Below are positions 36,339 through 44,658 of a stretch of DNA of 64,000 nucleotides, in pieces. Each line of letters starts with the position of its first letter. The first letter of the stretch is position 1. A model generated the notes under the pieces. That model ran no database searches, had not been told where the DNA came from, and saw nothing but the letters and a program-made list of their open reading frames with translations. The stretch is from Sinorhizobium fredii (GTDB lineage: Bacteria; Pseudomonadota; Alphaproteobacteria; Rhizobiales; Rhizobiaceae): contig NZ_CP024307.1 of the NCBI RefSeq assembly GCF_002944405.1, positions 1,756,501 through 1,820,500 of the forward strand, written 5' to 3'. The translations under genes were made by a program, and so were the position numbers.

Positions 36339-36735
36339 TAAGCAAGAAGACCAGGAATTCGCCTTTGTTAGCGCGAAGACCGCAGAGATTCGAGCCGGTC
36401 TCGACGCGCCTTATACGGCAGAGCAGCTTCAAAGGCCGATGAGCACGCGCATGGTCCACGCGCTCGTCGCGGGCGTAACCGCCGCAACATCCGCGAAGCT
36501 GAAGGCGCTCACTAGCCGCCTTGAGGAAGTCGAATCTCGCGGCATCCGCTATTCCGGTTGCTATCAGAGAGCGCTGGCATATGGACGGGGAAGCATCGTT
36601 ACCTTCGCTTCCTCGATGTGGATCGCGCTCGATGAGGTGCCGGCAGGCGTTCAGCCCGGCTCAAACGGTGCCTTTTGGCAGCTCGCTGAAAAAGGCAGTT
36701 CTCGGGTCCGCAAGCAGAAGGATGGACAGTCATGA
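36331..36735 (+). CDS. Phage-type hypothetical protein with WxL-like C-terminal module (134 aa)
   Basis: N-terminal helical part (TAATSAKLKALTSRLEEVES), then a small beta module with YSGCYQRALAYGRGSIVTFA and SMWIALDEVPAG ending FWQLAEKG. The pattern Y-x-G-x-Y...G-x-V...W...WxLaxKG is seen in small modules attached to phage proteins. The start overlaps the M41-like stop by 8 bases, so they are co-translated. Role unknown. Confidence 0.6.
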   Translation: MTDKQEDQEFAFVSAKTAEIRAGLDAPYTAEQLQRPMSTRMVHALVAGVTAATSAKLKALTSRLEEVESRGIRYSGCYQRALAYGRGSIVTFASSMWIALDEVPAGVQPGSNGAFWQLAEKGSSRVRKQKDGQS

Positions 36736-36950
36736 TGACGCTCGAAGAGGTCCTTATTCGAACTAAAGCGTCCCTCGACGCCCAAGCTGATGCGGCGATG
36801 CAACGGTCGCGCGAGAGCTTGCACTTTAGTCCGCTCACCGACGAGGAGATCGAGGAGCTGATGGCTGAACAGCAGGAGCGCATGGTCCAGTGGAAGAAGG
36901 ACGCCTATGCCGAGATCGAGCGAGAACTTACGGCGTGGACACGAACGTAG
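36732..36950 (+). CDS. Small helical protein (72 aa)
   Basis: A highly charged helix-rich protein (LEEVLIRTKASLDAQADAAM, DEEIEELMAEQQERMVQWKK). The ATGA overlap with the previous stop shows translational coupling. It is the last plus-strand gene before the minus-strand defence block, and ends three bases before the convergent coiled-coil gene. No family recognised. Confidence 0.6.
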   Translation: MMTLEEVLIRTKASLDAQADAAMQRSRESLHFSPLTDEEIEELMAEQQERMVQWKKDAYAEIERELTAWTRT

Positions 36951-36953
36951 GCT

Positions 36954-37472
36954 TCACGGCTGCTTCAAGACGTCGAGCTGCCTATCCCAGTCCTTGGTGA
37001 TGGTCTGCTGGAGTGTTTCTAGCTGCTCAGTGGCTGCGTTGTTGGTTTGAATTGCGTGTTCGAACTGGTTCCGTAGTTTCTCGAATTTCTCCGGATCGAC
37101 CGTAGGCTTCAACAGATCAGTCTCCGCATTGGGAGCATCCCTCTTCAGGACCTGTTGAATGGCAGCGATTTGGCCTGACGCTTCTTGCAAGACCGCATTC
37201 AGACTCTGCAGACCTTGGCTCAGGGAGGCCTGCTGCTCCCGAACTTGCTTAACTTGTTCTGTGAGCTCAAGAGCCACCTCCTTGGTGGTGACCTTGAAGC
37301 CGTCGCCGGTCCACTCAAAATTCGATATTAACGGGAGTGCCAAGAGAACCGCAGCGACGCCCATCACTATGCCGTGTCCGCTTGAAACCTCGAGTTGCCG
37401 AAATATCATTGTCAGCGCCGCCACGGCGATAATGCAACCAGCAGCCACGGCGATAATGTCAAAAGCGCCCAT
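36954..37472 (-). CDS. Two-TM coiled-coil protein, defence-block accessory candidate
   Basis: 172 residues: two N-terminal transmembrane helices (about residues 4-24 and 33-50), then a cytoplasmic or periplasmic coiled coil of ~110 residues with repeated Gln/Leu heptads (VREQQASLSQGLQSLNAVLQ, IAAIQQVLK, TEQLETLQQT). No catalytic motif. It is 103 bases downstream of the HNH gene on the same strand as the CBASS pair. Membrane-anchored coiled coils occur as effectors or sensors in defence loci; the role here is inferred only. Confidence 0.65.
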   Translation of the reverse strand: MGAFDIIAVAAGCIIAVAALTMIFRQLEVSSGHGIVMGVAAVLLALPLISNFEWTGDGFKVTTKEVALELTEQVKQVREQQASLSQGLQSLNAVLQEASGQIAAIQQVLKRDAPNAETDLLKPTVDPEKFEKLRNQFEHAIQTNNAATEQLETLQQTITKDWDRQLDVLKQP

Positions 37473-37575
37473 CGCCTCCCCCCTCCAAATGCGCGTGAAA
37501 AGTGCTCTGCATTGCCGAGAAACATAGTCCTCGTTGTACCGCCCTGCTCCTGCGGCGCTATTTCAAGATCGAACA

Positions 37576-38655
37576 TTAGAAAGGGACCGCGAGCCCGAGG
37601 GCAAGCTTGCGATGCAGAACACGGTGGCAATTGGCGCACAAGCATTTCAAATCGCTCGTTGTCGATTTGTGACCGAGCTCCATCTTCGCAACGTGAGTTC
37701 GATGGTGATGAACTTCAATGCAGGCGGACCCGGCCTCCTCGCCATAGCGCTCGGCGGGATCGAGCTTACATTCTTCACAAAAAAGGCGCCCATGCTCTGC
37801 GATAAATTCGTCTCGCTTCTGCTTTGCCAGACCAGGTTGCCGTTCACGTTTCAGGTGAGAGACGATCTTCGGATTGCCCTCAATCCAGCTTCGTTCCTCT
37901 TCGGTCGGTGTGAAGCCGATCAGCTCTGACTCGACCTCCGATGGATTAGGTTTTGGGCGGACGGCGGCGCCGTTTTTCGGTACGATCCAAAGGCCCGCCC
38001 TTTCGAGCAGTTCGAAACAGACCTGCCCCCAGCCAGCGCTAAAGTGGCCCGGATAGGCCTCTATTCCAAGCGCCTCCTCCAGGGCCAGACCGAACACCTT
38101 TTTAGGCGCGAGGGAAATCCCGTCGTCGGTTAAGGCGTCATAGTCGCGGGACGGAGCAAAATTGGGAGCGTCGCCGCCTGTAAGAAGCTTCTGGACGGCG
38201 TGGTCGATGTGCAACGTTGTTACTTTCCGTAATTCACTGGCGGGCAACCGGACAACCTCACCTGTGGCCTCAACCGCGCGAATTGCAGCTCGCAACTTCG
38301 CATGGCCTGTGCCGGGCGTCGTGATCAGTAGCCTTCGCCAGGCACCGTGGCTGGCACTGCCCGCATTCATGGCACGCACCAGTTCATCAAACCGAGTCGC
38401 GACTGATGCGAGTCGATTGAAGGAGAGTTGGCGCTTAGCGAGATCAGTTCCCTGAACAGGCCGGCTATCAAGGTAGATTTTGTAGGCGATTTGAGCGCTG
38501 TCTAAACGGGCCAGTAGCAATTCAAGCGCTTGCCGATAATCACGATTTCGGTTTGTACCACTGCGACTGTGAAGGATTATGCCAAGATCGTGCATCTCTA
38601 GCTTAGCATTGAGCTGCGTGCCATCGTCTGCGACCAAAAACAAAGTAGTATCCAT
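37576..38655 (-). CDS. HNH endonuclease with unrecognised N-terminal domain (359 aa)
   Basis: The C-terminal HNH is complete: CEEC (293-296), EVHHHRTH (His316-318), and LKCLCANCHRVLH (Cys340, Cys343, His344), so a zinc-bound beta-beta-alpha nuclease. The N-terminal ~130 residues (LGIILHSRSGTNRNRDYRQA, then ITTPGTGHAKLRAAIRA) form a separate domain I cannot name; similar leads occur on McrA-like restriction proteins. A middle segment (190-270) may recognise DNA. It is 114 bases downstream of the CD-NTase stop. There is no SAVED domain, so it is not Cap5. It may be a type IV-like restriction enzyme or a CBASS accessory. Confidence 0.8.
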   Translation of the reverse strand: MDTTLFLVADDGTQLNAKLEMHDLGIILHSRSGTNRNRDYRQALELLLARLDSAQIAYKIYLDSRPVQGTDLAKRQLSFNRLASVATRFDELVRAMNAGSASHGAWRRLLITTPGTGHAKLRAAIRAVEATGEVVRLPASELRKVTTLHIDHAVQKLLTGGDAPNFAPSRDYDALTDDGISLAPKKVFGLALEEALGIEAYPGHFSAGWGQVCFELLERAGLWIVPKNGAAVRPKPNPSEVESELIGFTPTEEERSWIEGNPKIVSHLKRERQPGLAKQKRDEFIAEHGRLFCEECKLDPAERYGEEAGSACIEVHHHRTHVAKMELGHKSTTSDLKCLCANCHRVLHRKLALGLAVPF

Positions 38656-38769
38656 GGATTGTCAGCAATGCGAGAATCTGTTCAGTTGACGACAAGGACT
38701 TTAAGTTTAGACTAGTGCCCGCATTGGCGCGCGCCGGTTACATTGATGAGTGGCCATCGCCAAGCCACC

Positions 38770-39663
38770 CTAGAATTCTTTCCAAAATTTCTTGAAAGAC
38801 TCCATGAAGGTGTCGTGATTATTAGGCGGCCAGCACACCGGATGCCCGTGGCGGAGCAGCCAATGGATGCCGTTCGCGCAAGTGAGCTGCGACTTATCCT
38901 GCATGCGGTAGATGTAGTTGAAGCAATTGATGACGGTTTGCTGGTAACTGGTGCCGAAGAGGTGGTTTGGCACATTCCAGAGCATACCTTCCAGAAAGTA
39001 TGACGGTGCAATGCCTTCCTGCAAGCTTCCATTAGCGATCATCCGGTTCCGGATGTTTTTGAAGATGCGCACCGTCGGCTTGAAGTAGCCATTGGTGTTC
39101 TGGTGCTTGGTCGTGCAGTTGGCGGAATGCTGTTTGGGATAGTTGACGATCTTCGTATTGTCTCTGGTCCAGAAGACAATACCTTCAAGGTAGGTAGGCG
39201 TGCCGTAGACCGGATAGCTCGTGTAATGGTGATGTTCTGCGCACGCGAGAACGTCAGCATCGCGGCGGTTTCCGTTACCGGGCACATAAATGGCTTTACC
39301 GCTTCCGTCTACTCGGTTGCCGTAGTTCTTCGTAAGCCAGTCCGTGACTTCTTCCTTGAACTTCGCAAGGGAATATTCGGAAAGCGAGCGTTTGCTGTCG
39401 AAATTCGCTTTGTCGCCTGCCGTGAGTTCGCTGGTATCAGAATAGAAGATTGAGCTGAGACGGATGACGATATCCACGTCGCTGTCGGCCCAGACGTTCG
39501 TATCGTTGCCGTAGGAGCCCTGAAGAAAGGTGTCAAAGTCCTTCAGGTAATAAGGGGAACCGGAATCGTTCAGAATGCCGCTGATAGTCTTGTAGGTGGC
39601 CGCCGACTGCTGGATGCTGCCTTGGGCTGACCATGTTTCCAGTTGTGCTTCACCAACAGCCAT
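38770..39663 (-). CDS. CD-NTase (cGAS/DncV-like nucleotidyltransferase) of a CBASS
   Basis: 297 residues with the CD-NTase core: Gly49-Ser50 in FLQGSYGNDTNVWADSDVDI, catalytic Asp62 and Asp64, and third Asp137 in RRDADVLAC. The C-terminal half carries an OAS-like helical domain (NGYFKPTVRIFKNIRNRM, APSYFLEGMLWNVPNHLF). It starts 11 bases after the capV-like stop. The enzyme would make a cyclic di- or trinucleotide on phage infection that activates the phospholipase. The clade is not assigned by eye. Confidence 0.88.
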   Translation of the reverse strand: MAVGEAQLETWSAQGSIQQSAATYKTISGILNDSGSPYYLKDFDTFLQGSYGNDTNVWADSDVDIVIRLSSIFYSDTSELTAGDKANFDSKRSLSEYSLAKFKEEVTDWLTKNYGNRVDGSGKAIYVPGNGNRRDADVLACAEHHHYTSYPVYGTPTYLEGIVFWTRDNTKIVNYPKQHSANCTTKHQNTNGYFKPTVRIFKNIRNRMIANGSLQEGIAPSYFLEGMLWNVPNHLFGTSYQQTVINCFNYIYRMQDKSQLTCANGIHWLLRHGHPVCWPPNNHDTFMESFKKFWKEF

Positions 39664-39674
39664 TCTCGTATCCG

Positions 39675-40634
39675 TTACAGGAGAAAATCTTTCAGGGTGG
39701 CTTCGACTTTGGCGAACGATTCCCGTCCGCGCTGGCGCAAGATGTTGAGCTTTTTCAGATCATGCTCGAAAAGATCGGTGGCCATTTCCGGCTGCTCAAA
39801 AGTGTCACTGATCCGAACCGTTGGCACGTCCTTGAAAAGGATGGCGCGGAGTTGGTCCATGGACTGCGTGTTGATCTCCAGCGTCTTTTGCAGAAGTTGG
39901 ACACTAAGGAGGTGCTTCGCCCAATACATCTTACTGAACAGCGACGGCTTCGGGCTGGGGTAAACCCCGACACCAACGCTGACCACGCGCAAGTCCTTGT
40001 GTGCGATATTGAGCGCTCGGGTGGCGTCCGCGATTGCGTAGAGAGTTGGGTTATTGGCACAATAACCGCCGTCTACCAGCTTCACCTCATCGCCTGCTCC
40101 GGTGGTGACAGTCTTGGGCGCAAAAAATGGGAATGCGGAGCAGGACGCCTGAACCGCGTCGCCGATGGATACGCCGAAACCGGGCTGGAACGTGCCTTTG
40201 CGTCCATGGGCCTGCGCAATACTACCCTTGAAGATCATCGGGCGCTCAATCACCCATTTCGTTGTCACCACCCCCACGGCGGTCTTCACGTCATCGAACT
40301 TGGCGTCCTTGAAAATCTCTTGGGCGAGCTCCGCCAGCTTTGCGGACTTCTCGTTCGGCCTCTTGAGCTTCATGATGGCGGGGACGAACTGCCTGTAGAG
40401 GTCGTGAATTTCGTCCACCGACATACCGAGCGCAATCATGGAGCCTATGATGGAGCCGGTACTGGTGCCAAATACAAGGTCGAACCGCTCGTGCAGGCGA
40501 CAACCGATCATGCCTTCGATTTCGGCCAGCACGCCAAGGGTATAGAAACCTTTGGCCCCGCCACCATCTAAGCTGAGGACGCGATAGGGGATGTTTCTTT
40601 GCTCCGTGCCCGTCAAGCGACTACCCTCCGACAT
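39675..40634 (-). CDS. capV: Patatin-like phospholipase, CapV-type CBASS effector
   Basis: 319 residues with a full patatin core: oxyanion loop LDGGGAKGFYTLGVL, nucleophile Ser58 in GTSTG, and catalytic Asp188 in VDGGYCANNP. CapV effectors degrade membrane phospholipids when bound to a cyclic nucleotide, killing the infected cell. Pairing with a CD-NTase 11 bases downstream on the same strand is the CBASS type I arrangement. An IS element ends about 270 bases upstream of its start, so its promoter must lie between, or expression could be altered. Confidence 0.9.
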   Translation of the reverse strand: MSEGSRLTGTEQRNIPYRVLSLDGGGAKGFYTLGVLAEIEGMIGCRLHERFDLVFGTSTGSIIGSMIALGMSVDEIHDLYRQFVPAIMKLKRPNEKSAKLAELAQEIFKDAKFDDVKTAVGVVTTKWVIERPMIFKGSIAQAHGRKGTFQPGFGVSIGDAVQASCSAFPFFAPKTVTTGAGDEVKLVDGGYCANNPTLYAIADATRALNIAHKDLRVVSVGVGVYPSPKPSLFSKMYWAKHLLSVQLLQKTLEINTQSMDQLRAILFKDVPTVRISDTFEQPEMATDLFEHDLKKLNILRQRGRESFAKVEATLKDFLL

Positions 40635-40901
40635 TGCAACCTATACCTGAGTTCGGAAGGCTCGTCAGACGGGCGGTGCGTTTTCCACAGTATACTCTAG
40701 GAGGGGAAGGGGATACTGCCCACGCTTAGGCCACGCCGTTGGCGCATAGTGTCAGCATAGCAGGCGCAGATTTGTTACTGGGTTAGTGGCTCTGGGTTTG
40801 GCGGAAAATCGCCCTCTTTGCGCCGAAGCGCGACGAGACGTTCTTCAAGGACTCCAGGCACGGACGCTTAGCACATCGAATGACCGCTGTTGGCAGATAT
40901 C

Positions 40902-42476
40902 GTTGAAAAACTCGCAGTTTGAGCAACCGCGACGCTCTGCACGCGGTTTTTCAAAGGGTCGGCAAGGTGTCTCCCGCTCTGATGCGGTGGGATGGCGCCA
41001 GGCAACCGACCATTATGCGGCGATGGCGGCGGATGGGAGGCGTGAAGGCCTAAGCTTTGCCAGCCTTCTGAGGTTTTGTGCCGTTGCTGCGAGCAGGAAT
41101 TCATCGCGTGCACCACAGGGACCGCGCAGTCTCAACCTGGCCATCCGCAGGATGCGCTTGAGGTGAGCGAAGAGCATCTCGACCTTCTTGCGACGATGCC
41201 GTGAACGCTCGTAATCGGGCGTGCCGGCAATGGCTCTGGCGACGTCACGGGCATCCTCATTGAGATCACGAGGGACTTTGCGAGCAACTGCATTCGGGCA
41301 GCAGCGCTGCTTCAGATCGCACACATCACAGTCCTTCTTGCTGGCCCGATAAAGCCGGGTGCCTTCACTGGTGATGCCCGATCGGGGCGTCGCGTAGGTG
41401 CGGCGGAACTGAACCAATTCCTTGCCCGCCGGGCAGATGTAGCGATCTCCCTCGCCATCCCAATGGAAGTCGGCACGCGGGAAAGTCCCGTCTGTCCGAT
41501 TGGACTTGTCGAACACAGGAATGTGCGGAGCGATCTCCTTTTCCTTCACAAGCCAGGCCAGATTGTCAGCGGAGCCGTAGGCACTGTCGGCGACCAGATA
41601 ACCCGGCTTCAGGCCAAAGCGGTTCTCTGTTCTGTCGATCATGGTGCGTGAAGCGCCAACTTCCGCCTGTCGAATGGCACGGGTCGCTTCCACGTCAAGA
41701 ATGACGCCATGATCGGTGTCGATCAGATAGTTGGTGGCGTAAGCGAAGAAGGCATGGCCTTTATGGGCACCCGTCCACTGGGCTGCCGGGTCTGACGGGG
41801 AAACAAACTTCGGCGTTACCGGCGAAGCCGCACCAAAAGCAGCGTCATCAAGCACCGCCAGATATTCCTGAACGGAGCGGCCTGCATTCTCCTTCGCCGC
41901 TTGCGCGCTCCACTCTGCGCCAGATACCGAGCGCTGCTTGTTGGCATCCGCGGAAATCAAGCTGGCGTCGACGGCAAAGCCTTCAGCACCGACAAGACCC
42001 TGTGCCAGGCAGCGCTCAACCACCGTCTCGAAGAGATGCCGCAGGATATCGCTCTGGCGGAAACGTCCATGGCGGTTCTTCGAGAAGCTGGAATGGTCCG
42101 GCACCTTGCCATCCAGTCCAAGCCGGCAAAACAAACGGTAAGCGAGATTGAGATGAACCTCCTCGCACAGCCGGCGCTCCGACCGGATGCCCATGCTGTA
42201 GCCAATGATCAGCATGCGCATCATCAGCTCCGGATCGATCGAGGGTCGACCCGTACTGCTATAATAGGGCTTCAACTGCGCGCGGACGCCATCGAGGTCC
42301 AGATGTTGATCGATCCGGCGCAGAAGATGGTCGGCTGGCACGTGCTCATCGAGACTGAAATCGTAAAAGAGCTGCGCCGGAGCCGCCTGCGTTCCCATCA
42401 TCGCCTGATCCCCTGCCAAATCACTCAGAGGATTGAATCACGCGTCCCAAGTGCCTGCAACGACGAGTTTTTCAAC
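40902..42476. mobile_element. IS1182-family insertion sequence (1575 bp)
   Basis: Bounded by a perfect 13-bp inverted repeat, GTTGAAAAACTCG at 40902-40914 and its complement at 42464-42476. It holds a single transposase gene on the minus strand. No clear target duplication is visible (left flank GATATC, right flank AGTATC). It sits inside the island between the CBASS genes and the accessory third, so it entered after or with the island. The 295 bases beyond its right end up to 42771 contain no recognisable gene. Confidence 0.85.
41013..42419 (-). CDS. IS1182-family transposase (DDE)
   Basis: 468 residues, full length: N-terminal DUF772-type helical DNA-binding region (DHLLRRIDQHLDLDGVRAQL, GRPSIDPELMMRMLIIGY), DDE core with Asp in FAVDASLISADANKQ, Asp in YLVADSAYGSADN and a C-terminal Glu in KKVEMLFAHLKRIL. 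A cysteine cluster (CDVCDLKQRCCP) typical of the family lies between the second Asp and Glu. No internal stop, so probably active. Confidence 0.92.
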   Translation of the reverse strand: MAGDQAMMGTQAAPAQLFYDFSLDEHVPADHLLRRIDQHLDLDGVRAQLKPYYSSTGRPSIDPELMMRMLIIGYSMGIRSERRLCEEVHLNLAYRLFCRLGLDGKVPDHSSFSKNRHGRFRQSDILRHLFETVVERCLAQGLVGAEGFAVDASLISADANKQRSVSGAEWSAQAAKENAGRSVQEYLAVLDDAAFGAASPVTPKFVSPSDPAAQWTGAHKGHAFFAYATNYLIDTDHGVILDVEATRAIRQAEVGASRTMIDRTENRFGLKPGYLVADSAYGSADNLAWLVKEKEIAPHIPVFDKSNRTDGTFPRADFHWDGEGDRYICPAGKELVQFRRTYATPRSGITSEGTRLYRASKKDCDVCDLKQRCCPNAVARKVPRDLNEDARDVARAIAGTPDYERSRHRRKKVEMLFAHLKRILRMARLRLRGPCGARDEFLLAATAQNLRRLAKLRPSRLPSAAIAA

Positions 42477-42771
42477 AGTATCGGCACAGGCCGGTCTGAC
42501 CGCATCAGGCGACCGCCTTTCACCCGAAGCGGTAGTCCAGCCCTAGGCGGAGCCGGGGGGCGGTTTTAAACTACCGATGCCCCGCGGTGTGGGAGCCCGC
42601 GCGGGCCTCATGCGTAGATTTTTTTTGGCGCGAGGAAGAGGTGCTCACGCTTTAGGGGAAACCCGAAAAACCGTTATTGCAATTCCCCCCAAGACAAACC
42701 GTTCTCGTTTGCGGGCAGATGCGACGGAAATGCTTGTTCGCCTAGTTCTCGACTGGAGCTTCGGGACGTTC

Positions 42772-43047
42772 CTATTTATCTGGGGCGGCATCCGGCCAAG
42801 CATCGTTTTCGATAGTTGTTTTAAATGTCTCCCGGCCAACGAGCATCATGCAGAGCCCCAACATCCAGGCGAGCCCTAATAACGTGTAAGGAACTGTGTC
42901 GAACTCATGCATCCGGCCAAGGATCGTTTGTTTCACGGCTTTTTCCCAATCGGACTTTAGCAACGACTGTCCAATCACTGGTGCCGCGAGGAAGGCCAGC
43001 ACGCCAACATAACCCCATATCGTGTAGCGCATTCTAAGAACGACCAT
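42772..43047 (-). CDS. Small two-TM membrane protein (91 aa)
   Basis: MVVLRMRYTIWGYVGVLAFL forms the first helix, followed by a short loop (DWEKAVKQTILGRMHEFD) and a second helix (YTLLGLAWMLGLCMMLVG). GGGGG and GGAG lie upstream of the ATG. It is oriented toward the IS element, with no operon partner. Not recognised. Confidence 0.6.
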   Translation of the reverse strand: MVVLRMRYTIWGYVGVLAFLAAPVIGQSLLKSDWEKAVKQTILGRMHEFDTVPYTLLGLAWMLGLCMMLVGRETFKTTIENDAWPDAAPDK

Positions 43048-43230
43048 GCTTATCCCCCTGCTTCTCCTTTTTAGGAAAGAGCAAGGTAAACAGCGGGTAG
43101 CGCAAGAGCAATTAGAGCGTGTGGGCTAAGCCAGATAGGCTACAACCGTAGGAATAATCGCCACGATCCGGCGTTATATTGCTGGCAGCGGCAGCCTTCA
43201 TGGCCCGGCAGAATATCGAGGGGGCTTTCC

Positions 43231-43563
43231 ATGATTTTTTCCCGCCCGCCTATGAAACACCCGAAACGGCCCCCTGGCCGACCTTCCCATAGCCCAACGG
43301 ATGTGGACCGTCGTCTCGTTGCGGTGCTTGCAGCCGAGTCCGTTCCGCAGTTTCAAATCTGCCGTGTTCTCGGTATCGACGGAAAAACACTCCGCAAGCA
43401 CTACCGGGCGGAGCTGGATCGAGGCGCCGCTAAACTGGAAGCCGCGCTCGTTATGCACCTTTACCTGCTTGCAAACGGCACGGGGGCCGTGGCGCTCAAG
43501 GCGATCATCTTCTTGCTTCGCGCGCGTTTCGGATGGTCGCCGTATTTGCCGCCACCGCGCTAA
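43231..43563 (+). CDS. Phage-type small DNA-binding protein (110 aa)
   Basis: Opens with GRPSHSPTDVDRRLVAVLA and has a helix-turn-helix (PQFQICRVLGIDGKTLRKHY), then an acidic helix and LKAIIFLLRARFGW. The sequence style GRPxxxPT...IxxxTLRKHY is common in small phage and prophage proteins, some near terminase genes. An internal ATG at 43252 is an alternative start. Hints that the island has phage ancestry. Confidence 0.6.
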   Translation: MIFSRPPMKHPKRPPGRPSHSPTDVDRRLVAVLAAESVPQFQICRVLGIDGKTLRKHYRAELDRGAAKLEAALVMHLYLLANGTGAVALKAIIFLLRARFGWSPYLPPPR

Positions 43564-43637
43564 TGCAGGGGGTTAGGCATGCAGCCGGGCGTCAACGGCC
43601 CGGCTGCAATACGGTGGGGGCATTACGGTGCCGTTGT

Positions 43638-44000
43638 TTAGATTTTGTCAGAGACTTCGTCCCACACCTGCTGGGCACCCTCGATATACCAGCACAGCTG
43701 GTCGTGAGATGGCCAGCGTCTTGCGTCGCCGGTTAGCTGCTCAGCCAGTTCTTCCTGTGAATAGCTGTCAGCATCCTCCTGATATATGGCTTCGCAAAGC
43801 GCGCGGAAAAGTGCGCCAGCATCCGGACGAGCCGTCGGCTGCTCAGCATCAAGTCGTTCCGCCAATTCAGCAACCCTTTTAAGCTCGTCATACTCGGCGG
43901 TTTCCGCCGCCCATTTGCGCCCATCCTCGATCCATTCGGGGCGCTGCTCTTCGTCGATCTTCTGCTTCGATGCCCGCAGGCGTTCAACGACCATATTCAT
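43638..44000 (-). CDS. Hypothetical acidic protein (120 aa)
   Basis: Helical, strongly acidic (EWIEDGRKWAAETAEYDELK, RPDAGALFRALCEAIYQEDA), with AGAGGAG upstream of the ATG. It is 66 bases downstream of the minus-strand gene at 44067, so likely co-transcribed. Acidic helical proteins in mobile elements can be DNA mimics or anti-restriction proteins, but no such family is recognised here. Confidence 0.5.
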   Translation of the reverse strand: MNMVVERLRASKQKIDEEQRPEWIEDGRKWAAETAEYDELKRVAELAERLDAEQPTARPDAGALFRALCEAIYQEDADSYSQEELAEQLTGDARRWPSHDQLCWYIEGAQQVWDEVSDKI

Positions 44001-44066
44001 GTCGTCATACTCCTCTTAGATATGGGGTAAGTTCAAGGAAGGCGGCGGCCACCGCCGCCTTCTGCG

Positions 44067-44360
44067 TCAGTTAAGCATCATCAAGGGCTCACTCTGTTCG
44101 ATCTGCATGTAGGCGGCTTCCGCATTCGCGCCGACGACCACGAGGGCTATCGGCAGCTTGAAGCCGTTATCCTCAATGCGTGAGGCGACAACCTGCGGTT
44201 TGAGACCGCCTTCTCCCGGCCAATAGGCCGTGATATAGGCGCTCCCGTTGCAGGCCGCTGCGGTGACATAGAGTGGACAGGCAAATCCTTCGTCAACAAC
44301 GCAATGGCGAAGGAATTTGCCGAGATGCTCTGCTAGTTCTGGGGGGATGTCTTTGGACAT
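44067..44360 (-). CDS. Hypothetical protein (97 aa)
   Basis: Starts MSKDIPPELAEHLGKFL with GAGGAGG upstream. A beta-rich middle (CPLYVTAAACNGSAYITAYW, then GFKLPIALVVVGANAEAAYM) suggests a compact globular fold. No membrane span. Unknown family; adjacent to the acidic protein at 43638. Confidence 0.5.
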   Translation of the reverse strand: MSKDIPPELAEHLGKFLRHCVVDEGFACPLYVTAAACNGSAYITAYWPGEGGLKPQVVASRIEDNGFKLPIALVVVGANAEAAYMQIEQSEPLMMLN

Positions 44361-44658
44361 TCCATACCTCCTCTCTCCCCATCGTTTGATGGGGGCTGGA
44401 GGTAGGTGGCCGTCCCCTAATCACGCTCGTCGGGCCGTCCTACCAGTCGTCTTTGCCGTGCCGTTCCGCGACAATCGGAGGGAGGTGTAATTGTATACCA
44501 CCTTCACTCTCGACGCCCCGTCGTCTGGGATTAGGTCGACGACGGAACTCGGTCTGCACTGCGACCTGTGGGATACGATGCCACGGCAATCAAACCTTGC
44601 CAACCCTACGAAAAGAGTGGGGAAGGATCAAACCAGCCGGCCTACGAGTTTCTGTCTC

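Noticed and set aside
37576..38655. Cap5 CBASS effector
   Set aside because: Cap5 has HNH first and a SAVED domain after it; here HNH is at the C-terminus and no SAVED-like sequence is visible.
42577..42879. 100-codon plus-strand gene downstream of the IS
   Set aside because: No ribosome-binding site, low-complexity start and overlap with a better minus-strand membrane protein at 42772.
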